Below are positions 47,339 through 58,589 of a DNA stretch of 64,000 nucleotides, one piece after another. The stretch is taken from positions 2,170,001 to 2,234,000 of the forward strand of contig BJKQ01000007.1 of NCBI GenBank assembly GCA_006538405.1. Reading direction: 5' to 3'. Position 1 is the first letter of the stretch; every line of letters starts with the position of its first letter. The notes beneath the pieces were generated by a model. That model searched no databases and had not been told where the DNA came from. It saw nothing but the letters and a program-made list of their open reading frames with translations. Source of the stretch: Hansfordia pulvinata (lineage: Eukaryota > Ascomycota > Sordariomycetes > Xylariales). Both the position numbers and the translations under genes were made by a program.

Positions 47339-48551
47339 TTAGGGCGCACCTGCGTAGGATTCGCGGGGTTCGGGTCGGGATCCGGAGTCACCGTAGCCCG
47401 AGGCGGCAGGCTCACGAGGGCGAGCATCGCGGTCGTAACGGTCGCCACGGTCGGCGTACCGGTCACGGCCGCCTCCGCCGCTGTAGCCGTCGTCGCGGTC
47501 ACGACGCTCGTAGCCGCGGTCACGGCGTTCGTACCCACCACGGTCGTCACGGCCGTAGCTGCGGTCATCGCGGCCATAGCTGCGGTCATCGCGACCGTAG
47601 CCGCGGTCGTCACGGCCACCACGGTCGTAACCGCGGTCGTCACGAGGAGCACGGTCGTAGCCACGGTCATCGTAGCCACGGCGGTCGTAGCCACGGTAGC
47701 GGTAGGGGTCCTCGCGACCGTAGCCACCACCACCACCACCGCCATAGCCACCACGGCGGCGGTCATCAAATCTGGGGCGGCCACCCTCTGTAGGATCGTG
47801 TCAGAGACGACATCATTGAATCGCCGAGAAGGGGATCAAGGATACATACCTCGCTTGGGGGGACCGAAGTACTTGCCCGGAGTGGGAGTCCGAGGTCTGG
47901 CACGACGAGCCTTCTCAATGCTAAGCGAGCGGCCCTCAATGAGCTCGCCCTGCAGACCATCTCTAGCGGCATCGGCCTGGTCCGAAGTGACCATCTTGAC
48001 GAAACCGAAGCCACGGGACTCCTTGGTGTGGGGGTCACGCATGATCTGGCACTTCTCAACCTCGCCATACTTCTCGAAGAGGCGAGTAACCTCAGCTTCA
48101 GTCAACTTGGGATGAATGCCGGTAACGAAAAGGTTAGAGCCAGGGTTGATGGCGCCCGGGTCGTCGTCATCAAGCGGCTGCTGCTTGCTGTGGCTCTCCT
48201 TGGGGGCACTGATGATGATGAGGATGGTCAGAAACGTTTGGACCAAGGCGGGATGCGGTGGGGGTCGAATATTTGCTGAACGGTGGAAAGAGACCAGGTG
48301 CGAGGATAATGTGTTGGAGACTTACCGGTCTACAGGGGCGCCGGGCGAGGGAGAGCGACGACGCGAGCTCTCGACACCATCGTCACGAGACGGACGAGGA
48401 GAGGCACTGCGCTGGTCGCGTTCGTAGCGAGGAGGCTCGTCTGAAAACAGGTCAGTCCGAGACGAGCACAAAAGAGTAGGGCAGAGAGCTATGACTTACC
48501 GTCGTAACGGTCGCCGTTGGCAGACTCGTAGTCCATCGCGGTGGTGGCCAT
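47339..48551 (-). CDS. Tra2-like SR-type RRM splicing regulator
   Basis: RNA-binding protein expected to regulate pre-mRNA splicing. Exons are 48551-48500, 48440-48326, 48208-47850 and 47787-47339, giving 324 aa. A short Arg/Ser region (SSRRRSPSPGAPVDRAPKES) precedes one RRM, with RNP2 NLFVTGIHP and RNP1 SRGFGFVKM. The Tra2-type linker follows: LSIEKARRARPRTPTPGKYF, then GPPKR. The C terminus is a long RG/RGY/DDRGYDR repeat, coded by CGGTCGTAG-like repeats on the plus strand, which create several false open frames. All junctions are in frame without correction. A fungal SR protein of related type is the alternative. Confidence 0.9.
47400..47760 (-). repeat. Degenerate repeats coding for the RGY/DDRGYDR tail
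   Basis: Imperfect 9-18 bp repeats around GGTCGTAGCCGCGGTC within the last exon of the Tra2-like gene, coding Arg/Asp/Gly/Tyr repeats. Confidence 0.8.
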
Positions 48552-51138
48552 TGTGAAATGAGCCTATGCAGCGATGATCCTGAGAGTCGTGAGCTGGCGT
48601 CAAAAGAGGTTAGCGATGGGTGAGAACGAGATTCGCCTGGTGCTGGTTGAACAGATCCGGGAGGGCGCGAATGCGCAGTGAAGGCGGGTTGGCGGATGGA
48701 TGGTGGAATATGAACGGCGGATTGGACGAGATGGATGGGGATGAAGAGCGCAGCGCGTCTGCACGAGACGGTCGGATGTGTGTTTTGCAAGGCGCGGCGG
48801 TGCAAGCGAGGCGCGAGTGTGCGCGAAGAGAGCAGTGACGGCTTACAGGTTGGGCAGACAGTGTCGACGACGGAGACGAATCAAACGCGGCGATCCGGTG
48901 ATGGCGATGGGGATGGATGGGGGAGGAGAGACGGAGCCAGACCGAGGCGAGGCGAGATGATGGGAGGTCGATGGTGATGATGTTGATGAAAAGTGGAAAG
49001 AGCGAGGTGGAAGGAGCAAACCTCAGCCTCTGCCTGGGCTGGGTTAGACCGGGTACATGAGCAAATGTACGAGTACGGGGGCAAGGTTGCCTTACGGAGC
49101 CACTAAGAAGCGCGGCGCTGGGCGCTAGGAGCCAACCAAGGGTTGCGCGGCAGGTACGAGATACTTGGAAAACCCCCCGACAACAGCTCATTCTGGGGGG
49201 GCCCAGGCCACCGATTCGTGTTTTCACTCCGTACCCTGTACGACTGAGCTGGGCGTTACTCGTACCGTAGGTGTGACTGGGGTACGAGCATTGCAGGGGC
49301 CTGGCGCGATTGCATGTGCGGATGCAGGTGCAGCAGGCGCGGGTCTCACCTCCTTGTCGGACGCCCTGGACGCGAGCGAGGCCACGGCTGGCACTCGCGG
49401 ACTGGCCCAGCCCCGTCCAGTCGAAATAGGGAGATTGGTCCGTCTAGCCAGATGGGGTGCACTTTATGCTGGAACCTGTGTGCCTCAGTGCTGCCTGCAG
49501 CCTTGCATACCCGACTCATCCAGTTCCATTCTCGTCTTGGTTGTCTGTCCACTACAAGTACATCCTGTACTTGTAGCCAACACTCGCTACTGCAACCGAT
49601 TTGAGGTACATACTCGTACTCATATTGGATTGTGCTCTGCTGGATGAGACCTGAAAAAAAAAAAAAAGAACGAAAAGAAAAGAAACCAATGCACAGAAGA
49701 GGTGGGCACAGGGTCTGACCTGTCAAATCGCAGACCCTGGGTATTCGCCTGTTTTTGCCTGTCGGGCGATTGGCATGCTTGCTCTTGTCGCCACGGCGCC
49801 GGAAAATGAAAAACCCAAAGGTCAGCACCACACTATCGATGCATTTATGGGCCAGTTGCGCGAATGGGCACCCGTTGTTGCACGAAAGACGTGCGTGTCC
49901 GACAAAGCACAATGCTGGCCGCTGAAGACCTTGACCGGCCCAGTTTTGGCTGACGGGGCTCCTTGTAGGCCCACGGTGGTCAGATGGCATCGATCGAAGC
50001 TGTAGATGATTGCGGCACGAGGCAGCCGGGAACACTCACTGGCCTAGCAGCAAGCCTCTGCGGGCACGAGTGCTCGTGCTCGTGCTTGCGGTACTGGTGT
50101 ACTTGTACTCGTACGAGTACTGTCTCATAATACCACGCGTAGGTACGAGTATCTGACTGGCATCCGTACAGAAGAGGTTTAGGCACTCAGACCAACCCAA
50201 GCTGACAGCCCTGGAGGCGATGCTCACTCCAGCGTCATTCTTCACCCGCTCTGCCAGCCTGCGTGCCTGCCACGTCTGCCCAGCAGCCCACGGGCGGGGC
50301 GGACGGCGTTGGCGCCGCGACGGACGGGCGCGCAGCGGATGGGGCCATCCGGGAATCTCGTGCAGTTGCTCTGAACGGAGGTCGGGAGGTGACAAGATGC
50401 GTGCGAGGCGGCTACATGTATGTGGGAGGACTCGGTCGATGCCCGTATCTACGAGTGTGCGCCCGCGTTGTGCGCCAAGTCACATGCTCTCGTGTGTCCG
50501 TACTTCCTACAGGAACGCGGAGGTGCCGCGGTAATGCGACATCACGAGTACATGGAGGTCACCAATTCCGTACCTCGTACCTACCTACCTACATACCTTG
50601 CTCCGTATTTGTGAGATCGGGAATAGAGGCCAGTACACGAGTACCATACGAGTACATCTTCGCTATTGTGCTAATGAATCCGCCCGCCGGATAGAGACAC
50701 ACGTCCACACCTCCGCCGTGCAAATCGTGGCAAGCGCGGAGATCCATCCGTCTTCGCAAGGGGCCGTGGCGGCCGCGTTCATAGGTACGAGTAGGCAGAG
50801 GCGATGGTGGCGACGATCACGAGCTACCACCAGTATGCAGGTCCCCATAAAGCTACCTCCAGCTGCCCGGCACGCCCGTGTTATTGGGGCTTCGTCGACT
50901 TGCCACGCACCTGCGCTGCCGTGTGACCCTACACTGTCTGTGACCCTACCCTGTCTGTCGTTCCCCTCCTCCTCGCAAGTTTCTTCCGCCTCGCATTCCA
51001 GTCGACTTTGAGCCGGCGACAAGTCTCATCTCCTCGCGCCCGCGAGCCCGCGGCCCTTCACCCGTACAACGACGCCCAACCGTCGCCGATCCCCAAGGAA
51101 TCCCCAGCCTGCCCGCCGCCACCTACCACACCAGAGCT
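48552..51138. other. Long divergent intergenic region rich in GTACGAGTA words
   Basis: 2.6 kb between two divergent genes. Holds an unusual density of GTACGAGTA/TACTCGTAC words (near 49069, 49257, 49272, 49610, 50105-50120, 50141, 50640-50655 and 50785), a (CTAC)n stretch at 50578-50595 and an A14 tract at 49653. Open frames of up to ~230 codons are compositionally random and lack motifs. Confidence 0.6.
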
Positions 51139-52362
51139 ATGCCGGAGCCGAAACCAGGGCAGAAGACCGTCCTTATCACAGGGTAGGTCGCAGACAACCG
51201 GGCCCAGGAACTCGTCACTCTCCCCCCGAGCAGGAAAACCAAGAACCACGAGATCTGTATTAACTTCTGGCTGCAGCTGCTCGCCTGGAGGCATAGGCTT
51301 CGCGCTGTGTCGCGAATACCAGAGCAAGGGTGCGGAGCCACCGAGCGGGCGATTTGCTCGGCCTTTCCCTCCCCCGTGAGCGACTCCAGCTGACTCGAGT
51401 CTCTCCTCCCTGCTCTCTGCAGGCCTCCATGTCATCGCCACGGCCCGCCGGCCCGAGGTGCTGGCCGACCTCGCCGCGGCGGGCATGAGCACGCTCGCGC
51501 TTGACGTGACGGACGCTGCCAGCATCCGGAGGTGCCACGCCGAGGCGGCCAGGATCAACGGCGGCAAGCTGGACATTCTCATCAACAACGCGTAAGAGCC
51601 TCCCCCCCCCCCCTCTCCTGCGATCGCCCCAGAACAACTGGCAGCCAGGGCTCGACCGGGCTGGACCCGACCCGCTGACTTTGTGAGATGTCCAATCTCG
51701 GCTCGGACAGCGGACGGACACACACGCACCCGGCGGTGGACATTGACATGGACGACGTGCGGCAGACGTTTGAGACGAACGTGTTTGGGACCATGGCCAT
51801 GGTGCAGGCCTTCATCGACCAGCTGATCGCGGCGCGGGGGCTGATCATCAACACGGCGTCGCTTTCGGCCATCTCGCCGTACCTGTTCGGCGCCGTGTAC
51901 ACGGGGTCCAAGGGCGCCGTCGTCAGCTACTCGCGCACGCTGCGCCTCGAGCTGGCGCCCCTGGGCGTGCGCGTCATGTGCACCATGACGGGCACGACGC
52001 GCAGCAACACGGCCAGCCACGGCCACCGCTCCCTGCCCCCCGGCAGCCCCTACGAGCGCGTCCGCGACATCTTCGAGTGGAGGCTGACCTTCAGCCAGAC
52101 CAGCGCCACCGTGCCCACCGAGGACTACGCCCGCGAGCTCGCGGCCGCCTCGCTGCTGCCCGAGCGCCACGTCATCCTGCGCCGCTGGTTCGGCAGGCCG
52201 GACTGGTTCTGGGCCGGCGGGCTCGCCCGCTCCGGCTGGCTGGGCCACACGATCGGCGAGTGGATGATGGACATTACCTGCTGGCACAAGTTCCAGCTGC
52301 CCGAGATGGTGAGGAGGCTCGCCGCGGCCGACCGCGGCGCGCAGCAGAAGAAGCTGACCTAG
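51139..52362 (+). CDS. AYR1: Short-chain dehydrogenase, Ayr1-like (1-acyl-DHAP reductase)
   Basis: Classical SDR; yeast Ayr1 reduces 1-acyl-dihydroxyacetone phosphate with NADPH in phosphatidate synthesis. Exons are 51139-51182, 51277-51329, 51423-51591 and 51711-52362, giving 305 aa. The Rossmann motif TGCSPGGIGFAL spans the first junction, LDILINNAGRTHTHP spans the third, and NTASLSAISPYLFGAVYTGS precedes the catalytic Lys (YTGSK). The C-terminal third is hydrophobic in places (WFWAGGLARSGWLGH), consistent with membrane association. Cofactor preference and substrate are inferred from family only. Confidence 0.85.
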
Positions 52363-53221
52363 CTCGGGCGTGCGAAGAGGAAAGGGGAGAGGGAGAGGGG
52401 GAGGGGGAGGGGGAGGCAGGCAGGTAGGTATCCCAGGCGGGGTAAGAGAGAGAGTCGAAAAGACACTCGGACGGTCGAACGGCGACTCTACCGCCCGTCA
52501 CTACACGAGGTAGTAAGATCGTGGGCAAAACGCAGGAGACAAGGGTGTGGAGATGGCATCTGCTGAGGCTGCCCTCGTCAGGACACTCGACTCCAGTCGT
52601 CCAAAATCTAAAGCCGGCCCCAGGTCAGACCAAGCTACTGTACATGGCGAGGACAGCAAAGGCACAGCGGCGGCTGACGACTCTGGTATCTCGAGCGACT
52701 GGACACTTGCATGTCCTCAATCCTCATGTTGCCATGCAACATCCCACAGAGTACCCAACGTGACACATCTCATGTACTCCAGTCGTTGGTAGGTACCACG
52801 GACAGGTGAGGACGGGATCGTGCTCTTACCGATAAATAAGTCAGATGCATATACCTCTCCCTATGGTTAGGTGTACGGACGGGAGGTGCGGCGGGCAATG
52901 AACCGACCCCGGCACACCCGAGCACGGCCGGGTCGAGTTTAGTGGGGCTGGCAGCGGCTTTGCCGAGGTGCCCCACCTCCACCGTGCCAGGCCCCCATCT
53001 CCCGCCCTGATCCTCCTGCTTGGCCTCCCCGCCCCGTTCCTCTAGTATGGCAATGGAGGGCGAGGTATAAAGACTACCTTACCCAAGGGATCTATCTACC
53101 TACCGACACACTCTACCTGTCCGGACACAAGCTACCTATACCCCGACTCCTATAGGCAATCAACGACGTGCTGCTCAAGCCAAGCCAAGCCTCGCCTCGC
53201 CTCGCCTCTGTTTCGGAGAAA
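52363..53221. other. Intergenic region, SDR to thioesterase
   Basis: 3' flank of the SDR gene with a GGGAGA/GGGAGG tract (52384-52415), then the 5' flank of the thioesterase with TACC/CTACC words near 53085-53135. No gene. Confidence 0.6.
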
Positions 53222-54379
53222 ATGGCATCCTCCATTAAGGACCTGATAGCCATCCGCCGCGTCGAAACACGCGACGCCGGCGGCGGCGGCGGCGGCGACG
53301 AGTTCGAGTCGGTCGCGCCGCCGATCCGGCTGGGCAACGTCATGCCCATCGCGTACGGCGGCTTCACGCAGTGCATCGCCGTGCACGCGGCCTGCCGGAC
53401 CGTCGGCCCCAAGTACCGCCTCTACTCGGTCCTCGGCCACTTCCTCGGCCCCACGGCCCTCGGCCGCCCGGTCCGCTGCCGCGTGACCCAGACCCGCAAC
53501 ACGCGCTCCTTCGCCACCCGCCGCGTCGAGGTCGTCCAGGAGCTGCCGCCGCCGACCACCCAGGCCGACGATGAGGTGTCGTCCTCCTCTTCCTCGCCAT
53601 CGACGCCGCCAGCCCAACAAGAGCGGCCCAGGTACAGGACCTGCCTCGAGCTCGTCGCCGACTTCCACGCCGAGGAGCCCGCCAGCCTGGCCTACTCGGC
53701 CGCCGCCTCGCGGCGCTTCTCCCCGCCCGCGGCCGCGCTGCCCAGCGCCGACCTGGTCGGCCGCCTGCGCGAGAGGGGCGAGCTGACCGAGGCCCAGGCG
53801 GCCGGCTTCGCGGGCCTCTTCGGCCTCCAGGAGCGGTACTGGGACGTCCGCTTCTGCCCCGAGGGCATGTCCGGCCAGAACCTCGGCGGCGCCGCCCCCC
53901 ACCTGGCCACCGACCACGACCGCCTGCCCATGCCCCAGCGCGCCTCGGCCGAGTGGTACCGCGTCTGCAGCCAGGGCGAGCCGCTGGCCACTAGCCCCGC
54001 CGCCGCCGCCGCCGCCGCCGGGGAGGGCAAGGATGGAGGAGGCGAGGGGGACGGCGGCGACGACGACAACATGGCCGAGCACTGGGCGTCCCTGGCCTTC
54101 CTGATGGACGGCGGCCTGGCCTTCCTGCCCGTCATCCACGAGAAGCTGCCGCTCGGGCAAGAGGGCAACGTCTGGTCGTCGCTCGACTTTGCCCTGCGCA
54201 TCTTCAAGCCCCGCATCAACATGAACGAGTGGCACCTCAAGGAGCGCATCGCCCACGCCGCCGACGCCGGCAGGACGTACGGCGAGAGCCGCCTGTTCGA
54301 CGAGCGGGGCGACCTGGTCGCCTCCGAGACCCAGCAGAGCATCCTGCGGATGAAGACCAAGCCCAAGCCTTTGCTGTGA
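53222..54379 (+). CDS. Acyl-CoA thioesterase II (TesB-type double hotdog)
   Basis: Hydrolyses acyl-CoA to free acid and CoA; fungal members are often peroxisomal. Start chosen at 53222 (MASSIKDLIAIRRVE); an in-frame upstream codon at 53168 is less likely. 385 aa, single exon. First hotdog: IAYGGFTQCIAVHAACRTVG, LYSVLGHFLGPTALGRPVRC, TRNTRSFATRRVEVVQE. Second hotdog: ASLAFLMDGGLAFLPV, SSLDFALRIFKPRINMNEWH, YGESRLFDERGDLVASETQQ. Poly-Gly after the N terminus, poly-Ser in the middle and an Ala/Gly/Asp run (about 53995-54065) are simple-repeat inserts. The C terminus KPLL is not a canonical SKL peroxisomal signal. A 421-codon opposite-strand frame is a shadow. Confidence 0.9.
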   Translation: MASSIKDLIAIRRVETRDAGGGGGGDEFESVAPPIRLGNVMPIAYGGFTQCIAVHAACRTVGPKYRLYSVLGHFLGPTALGRPVRCRVTQTRNTRSFATRRVEVVQELPPPTTQADDEVSSSSSSPSTPPAQQERPRYRTCLELVADFHAEEPASLAYSAAASRRFSPPAAALPSADLVGRLRERGELTEAQAAGFAGLFGLQERYWDVRFCPEGMSGQNLGGAAPHLATDHDRLPMPQRASAEWYRVCSQGEPLATSPAAAAAAAGEGKDGGGEGDGGDDDNMAEHWASLAFLMDGGLAFLPVIHEKLPLGQEGNVWSSLDFALRIFKPRINMNEWHLKERIAHAADAGRTYGESRLFDERGDLVASETQQSILRMKTKPKPLL

Positions 54380-54549
54380 AGCCCCACGACCTGCACTTCG
54401 AGTACGATGCACCATTTCAGCCTGTTTATCCAGCTAGAGCTGGCTGGGGGCGGCCTGGAGAAAGCTGCGCAAGTTGGCCATGCGGTGCCGACCCAAAGAG
54501 CGGCTTGTATCATTCCGTGTACATAAAGGCGCCTATAGAAGCCGCGAGT

Positions 54550-55532
54550 TCATATCATCCCTGCAACCACATCAAGCTTTCCCTCCAGCTGCGCCGCAGT
54601 CGCCCTGTCAAGGATGGCCACCAATGCTCTGCGCTGGCGCGCTTCCTCGTCGTCCCCAGCTAGGTGTTTCGTGTTCAGCTGTGCCCAGTGCTTGTTGAGC
54701 AGCCGCGCCAGGTCTTGCGCTTGCACCGGGAGGCCCAGCGCCTTAAGACCGTCGCCGGACCTCTCGTCGACGAAGGGGTGGGCATCGTGCCACTGCCACT
54801 GGACGCGGCGCTTGAAGATTGCCAGACTGGTGCGGCCCAGACCCTTGACATCGCGCCGCAGTGCATCGAGCGCCCCGTCGACGTCGCCCCCTGCGCTGCC
54901 GAGGACGTGGGCCAAAGTCTCTCCGTCGGGGTCGTCCTTACCGGCGTGCTGGTCAATGACCAGATCGGCCAGCATGCCAATCTGCGCGGCGGTCTTCTCC
55001 TTGTGTTGCGTCTTGGCATCCCAGAGCGCCTGGCGCTGCTTGTCAGAGCCGGCGTCGCGCGTCGCGCGGGCCGAGACGAAGCCGTAGGGGGCGTTGAGCA
55101 CGGTGCGGACGGTGCGCAGACCCAGGCGGTGGCTGATAGGACGAGAGATGATGATGGCGCTGAGGAGTTCCTCGAACGGGCTTAAGACGCTGTGGCTGTA
55201 GGTCTTGGCGCCAGGATGCGTCTTGAGATACTGGCTCTCGTCGTCCGGACAGCAGAGGTCGGCGGCCTCGGGCGAAAGCAGCCAGTTCAGAAGTTTTTGG
55301 TGGTCGTCGTTGGGCTGGTGCGCATGGGATGTGTTGGCGGCGGTGCGGGCGCTCTTGCGCGTGGGTTCGCTGGAAACGGTGGCCGAGCCGGCGCTCTTGT
55401 CCAGGCCCTTGTGCTTCTCGTCCGATGGGGCCTTACGCTTGTTCGAGTGCTGTGAAGCAGCTGTGGCGGTGCGCTTGGACAGAGCAGCCGGTTCGGAGCG
55501 CGATGCGCCCGGGCCTGCTTCGCTACTGCCAT
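54550..55532 (-). CDS. HhH-GPD-like protein, putative DNA repair (one apparent 1-base deletion)
   Basis: Helix-hairpin-helix protein resembling endonuclease III-type glycosylases; function unproven. The best start is ATG 55532 (MAVAKQ). One added base in the GC run 55508-55515 leads into PGASRSEPAALSKRTATAAS and a basic disordered N terminus, giving 327 aa. The domain begins at SPFEELLSAIIISRPISHRL and has RTVRTVLNAPYGFVSARATR. The hairpin-like LRRDVKGLGRTSLAIFKRRV is followed by HPFVDERSGDGLKALGLP. Which residue would be catalytic cannot be seen. Convergent with the thioesterase, with 170 bp between the stops. Confidence 0.7.
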
Positions 55533-56509
55533 TGTGTCGAAATGTGTGTCCAAGCTGAAGTCGGTGAAAAAGTTCTGGTCAACTTGGTCAGGGCCAATGG
55601 ATGAGCGGAGCGCAGTTCTTGGTGTTGATTCCTTCCATGTGGTGGATTCGACACGATTCCTAGGATGGGGGCAGTCTTATGCGCGGGACATCTGGGGTGC
55701 CTCGCGATGTCGTGATGTCATGATGGCCTACCTCTCGCCTCTTGTGTAAGCCGGACGAACCTTCCCAAGTTGCTGCGCCTGCCGCGACTGCCGTGGCTGC
55801 CCGCCCTGCCAGGGCAGTCTTGACGTGAGGCAGGCGCTACCGAAAGGTTACTCCGTACTGAGCACCTGCCTAAGGCATCTCAGTTCTGGGACCGAATTGC
55901 AACTTTGGTGAATGCCTTCATTTCCGTCTTCTTCCACGCGCCCGATGCCTCACCAACCCCACCTTCACATTCTTCGACCTCCATACCAGATGCTCATATC
56001 AGCAATGTGTTCCGCATTTCTCGTGGCTGCTCCGCAAACAAAAGCTCTTGTACGCGGAAGCGTCGGGCATACTTGTCTACAGACTGCCGGCGGTAGGTTC
56101 AGCCCTACGACGATTCCAGTTTCGCTCAGCTTGGCCAGGACCTCTAGCAACAGACCAAGGATAGCTCATCAGCTCCATCAGCCGCAGACCCACAACCACT
56201 TGGCACACCCATGCACCATGCTGTCAGGAGTTGGCCTAGACCAGCATAATGATTGCTGTAAATGAATCGAGCCATAAGCTGACGATCCTCCCACTCTTCA
56301 GCGCCGAAGCCGAGAGCGCAACATATATGACGGTTCCCTCTCTAAAGCTACCCGTCCAGGTTCTGTTTGATAATCTTCCCTAATCTAATTAACAACAAAC
56401 ACGTGGACGCCGCCGCCCACGCTGCTGCCAGCCACTCTGCCGCATCGGACAGCCAGTCACCAGAGCGCGCCACCAGAACACATCGGGCGAATACCTCGGA
56501 ACAGCAAGA
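55533..56509. promoter_or_regulatory. Divergent intergenic region
   Basis: Nearly 1 kb between the divergent HhH-GPD-like and sulfotransferase-like genes. Contains both 5' flanks. No open frame with family features. Confidence 0.5.
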
Positions 56510-57388
56510 ATGGTTCGCTTCATCAACGACGATCGCGTGGTCGACAGCAAGGCCGGCGCCGACGCACCGCCCCTGCGACTCGTGTTTGCAGGAGTGCCGC
56601 GCTGCGCGACGAGTTCCATGCAGGCCGCGGCCGAGACCTTGGGGTACGTGCCGTGCATGCACATGGCCAACATCCTTCCGCATCCAGCACGCGAACGACT
56701 GTTGCTTGGGGCCATCGAGGAGGCGCGGAGAGAGCACTCATCCACCGAACCCACCGTTGCAGCTTCGCACCGTCGTCGCCGGCAAGAACTGCTGGCTGAG
56801 CTCGTGCGTGGCCACGTCGGAGTGGCCGACTTTCCCGCCATGATGTTCGCGGCGGATTTCATGGACATGTACCCGGGCATCAAGATTGTACTGAACCAGC
56901 GCCCCGGTGGTAGCGAGGCGTGGTCCAAGGCCTGCTGGGATTCGTTGGGCTTCTTCTTCACCTGGCGCTTCTGGTTCACGGGCTTGCTGATGCCCACCGA
57001 TCGACTGTGGTACACCATCAACATGCGCGCCTCTGCCTACTACTACGAGCTCTCGGGCATCGAAAACGTCTTCCAACCGCGCATGTACGAATGGCACAAC
57101 CAATACATCCGCGACGAAGCCGCCAAGCGCGGCGTCGAGATCCTCGAGATGAGCCCCGACCAGGGATGGGAGCCCCTGTGCAAGTATCTCGAGGTTGACG
57201 TACCTGATGAGGCCACCACCCCGTTCCCCCACGTCAACGAGGCTGAGGCGTTCAAGATTGTCAAGGCCATCTTCGTGGTCCGTGGCCTCACTGCCTGGAC
57301 CGCCCTGGGCGCTGGCATCTGGGCCAGCTGGCGTTTTGGCCCTGCGGCCTTGAGGACTGCGAGCAAGCTGATTACTTCTTTGCGCTGA
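56510..57388 (+). CDS. Sulfotransferase-like P-loop protein with C-terminal membrane segment
   Basis: Single exon, 292 aa. Resembles the fungal sulfotransferase-like family (Sulfotransfer_4 type): an N-terminal P-loop-like GVPRCATSSMQAA, then ETLGYVPCMHM, DFPAMMFAADFMDMYPGIKI and VLNQRPGGSEAWSK. The usual PSB-loop reads GxPRTGT; here it is GVPRCAT, so PAPS binding is uncertain. The C-terminal VRGLTAWTALGAGIWASWRF is a probable membrane segment, seen in many fungal members. Substrate unknown. Divergent from the HhH-GPD-like gene. Confidence 0.75.
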   Translation: MVRFINDDRVVDSKAGADAPPLRLVFAGVPRCATSSMQAAAETLGYVPCMHMANILPHPARERLLLGAIEEARREHSSTEPTVAASHRRRRQELLAELVRGHVGVADFPAMMFAADFMDMYPGIKIVLNQRPGGSEAWSKACWDSLGFFFTWRFWFTGLLMPTDRLWYTINMRASAYYYELSGIENVFQPRMYEWHNQYIRDEAAKRGVEILEMSPDQGWEPLCKYLEVDVPDEATTPFPHVNEAEAFKIVKAIFVVRGLTAWTALGAGIWASWRFGPAALRTASKLITSLR

Positions 57389-58589
57389 GATGGCACAGTC
57401 GGGGACTGTGGGAAAGAGTGCGGAGATGAGATGTATTTGTATGTGATGAATACGTGCTATATCATTTTCATTGCAAGGCATGCAATATTTTGGCGTCGGC
57501 AGGGACTTTCTGCTCATATGATGAAGATCATGCTGTGACTTATATCACTCCCATCACTCGTGTCTCCAAGTCACCCTCGCCGACCCGAAACCTGGTTGCA
57601 ATGAAGATGGTGAAAGCAACCAGGGCACACGTTGAGGGCTCACGACTGAGGTTGAGGTTGACTAAGCTTGGACTCGAGCCGGGGCGATTTTTCTTATTTG
57701 GTTTCGTGACGTAGGCGTCTCCTGAGTGCTTGCGGGGGTTTTCAATCACCCTGTTCTCTACTTGGTACCCTCTCCCGAGCTCGTCAGTTGCATAAGCCCC
57801 AGGAAGCACCGCTTGACTTGGGAAACATGACACTCGCACGCTCCTCATCCACGACCACCACTCTTTTCACGCAGGGTAGTCCAGGTCATGAACATATCAC
57901 CAGGTCATGCATTGTCTGCTGAAGACGAGGAACGTGGGGAGCACGCGCAGTATACCAGCTGCACGGTATCACATTCGAGAAGGGGGGCTATGATATGCTT
58001 ATGAGATGCATCCCTCCTCTTGATTATATCATGTAAAAAAGAAGAGCGTCGCCGCCAACGCCTGGATTCCAATTCCAAAGACCTTTTCTATGGTTCCCCG
58101 GGCCCAGGCCGCGGCCCGTCGTCTGGATCCCGCGCCCGGAACCGCTCTTCGTCTGAGCTCGTCGTCGTGCCACTGGTCGCGCTTTTGGGAGAAATGGCAG
58201 ATGGATCCGCCCGAGGACGAGGTGGCGCCGCCGAGCCGTTTCTGCAGCTGCCCCTCTTGCTGCCTGTCGACCTTGACCTATGCACAAGCGAACCGGTTCC
58301 GCGGGGGGTGGAGTGGATGCTCGCGCCAGGCCCGATGGTGGCCAGCCCCCCGCCCTTTCCATTATCCCGCGCGCCCTGCCACTCCGGATTTTGACAGGAA
58401 CGGGCAGCACGTCATGATCACAGCGCAGCAGACGGGGCGGCGTGCGTGTCTGCTCTGTGGCCTCTTTTTTCTGAGAGGGGAGGGTGGGGGAGGCTGGATG
58501 CTCGCGGCTTTTCCTTGGCCCACACAAGACAAGACAAACGGCGGCTTCCCTGATTCCCCGTACCTCTCTCCCCCTCTTCCCTTCTTTTT
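57389..58589. other. Convergent intergenic region
   Basis: 3' flanks of the sulfotransferase-like and SAD1 genes. Overlapping open frames near 58020-58700 on both strands lack motifs. No gene recognised. Confidence 0.55.

Noticed and set aside
47272..47784. Val/Ala/Thr-rich frame over the Tra2-like last exon
   Set aside because: It is another frame of the RGY repeat; the spliced Tra2 frame continues from the RRM and ends at 47339.
49346..50035. 229-codon minus-strand frame in the Tra2/SDR spacer
   Set aside because: Product is compositionally random, contains Phe runs coded by the A-rich tract, and no start context or motif supports it.
51058..52287. 409-codon frame opposite the SDR gene
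   Set aside because: Crosses all four SDR exons and introns, is compositionally biased, and has no motif.
53150..54415. 421-codon frame opposite the thioesterase
   Set aside because: Antisense shadow rich in Gly, Ala and Val; the thioesterase frame has clear hotdog motifs.
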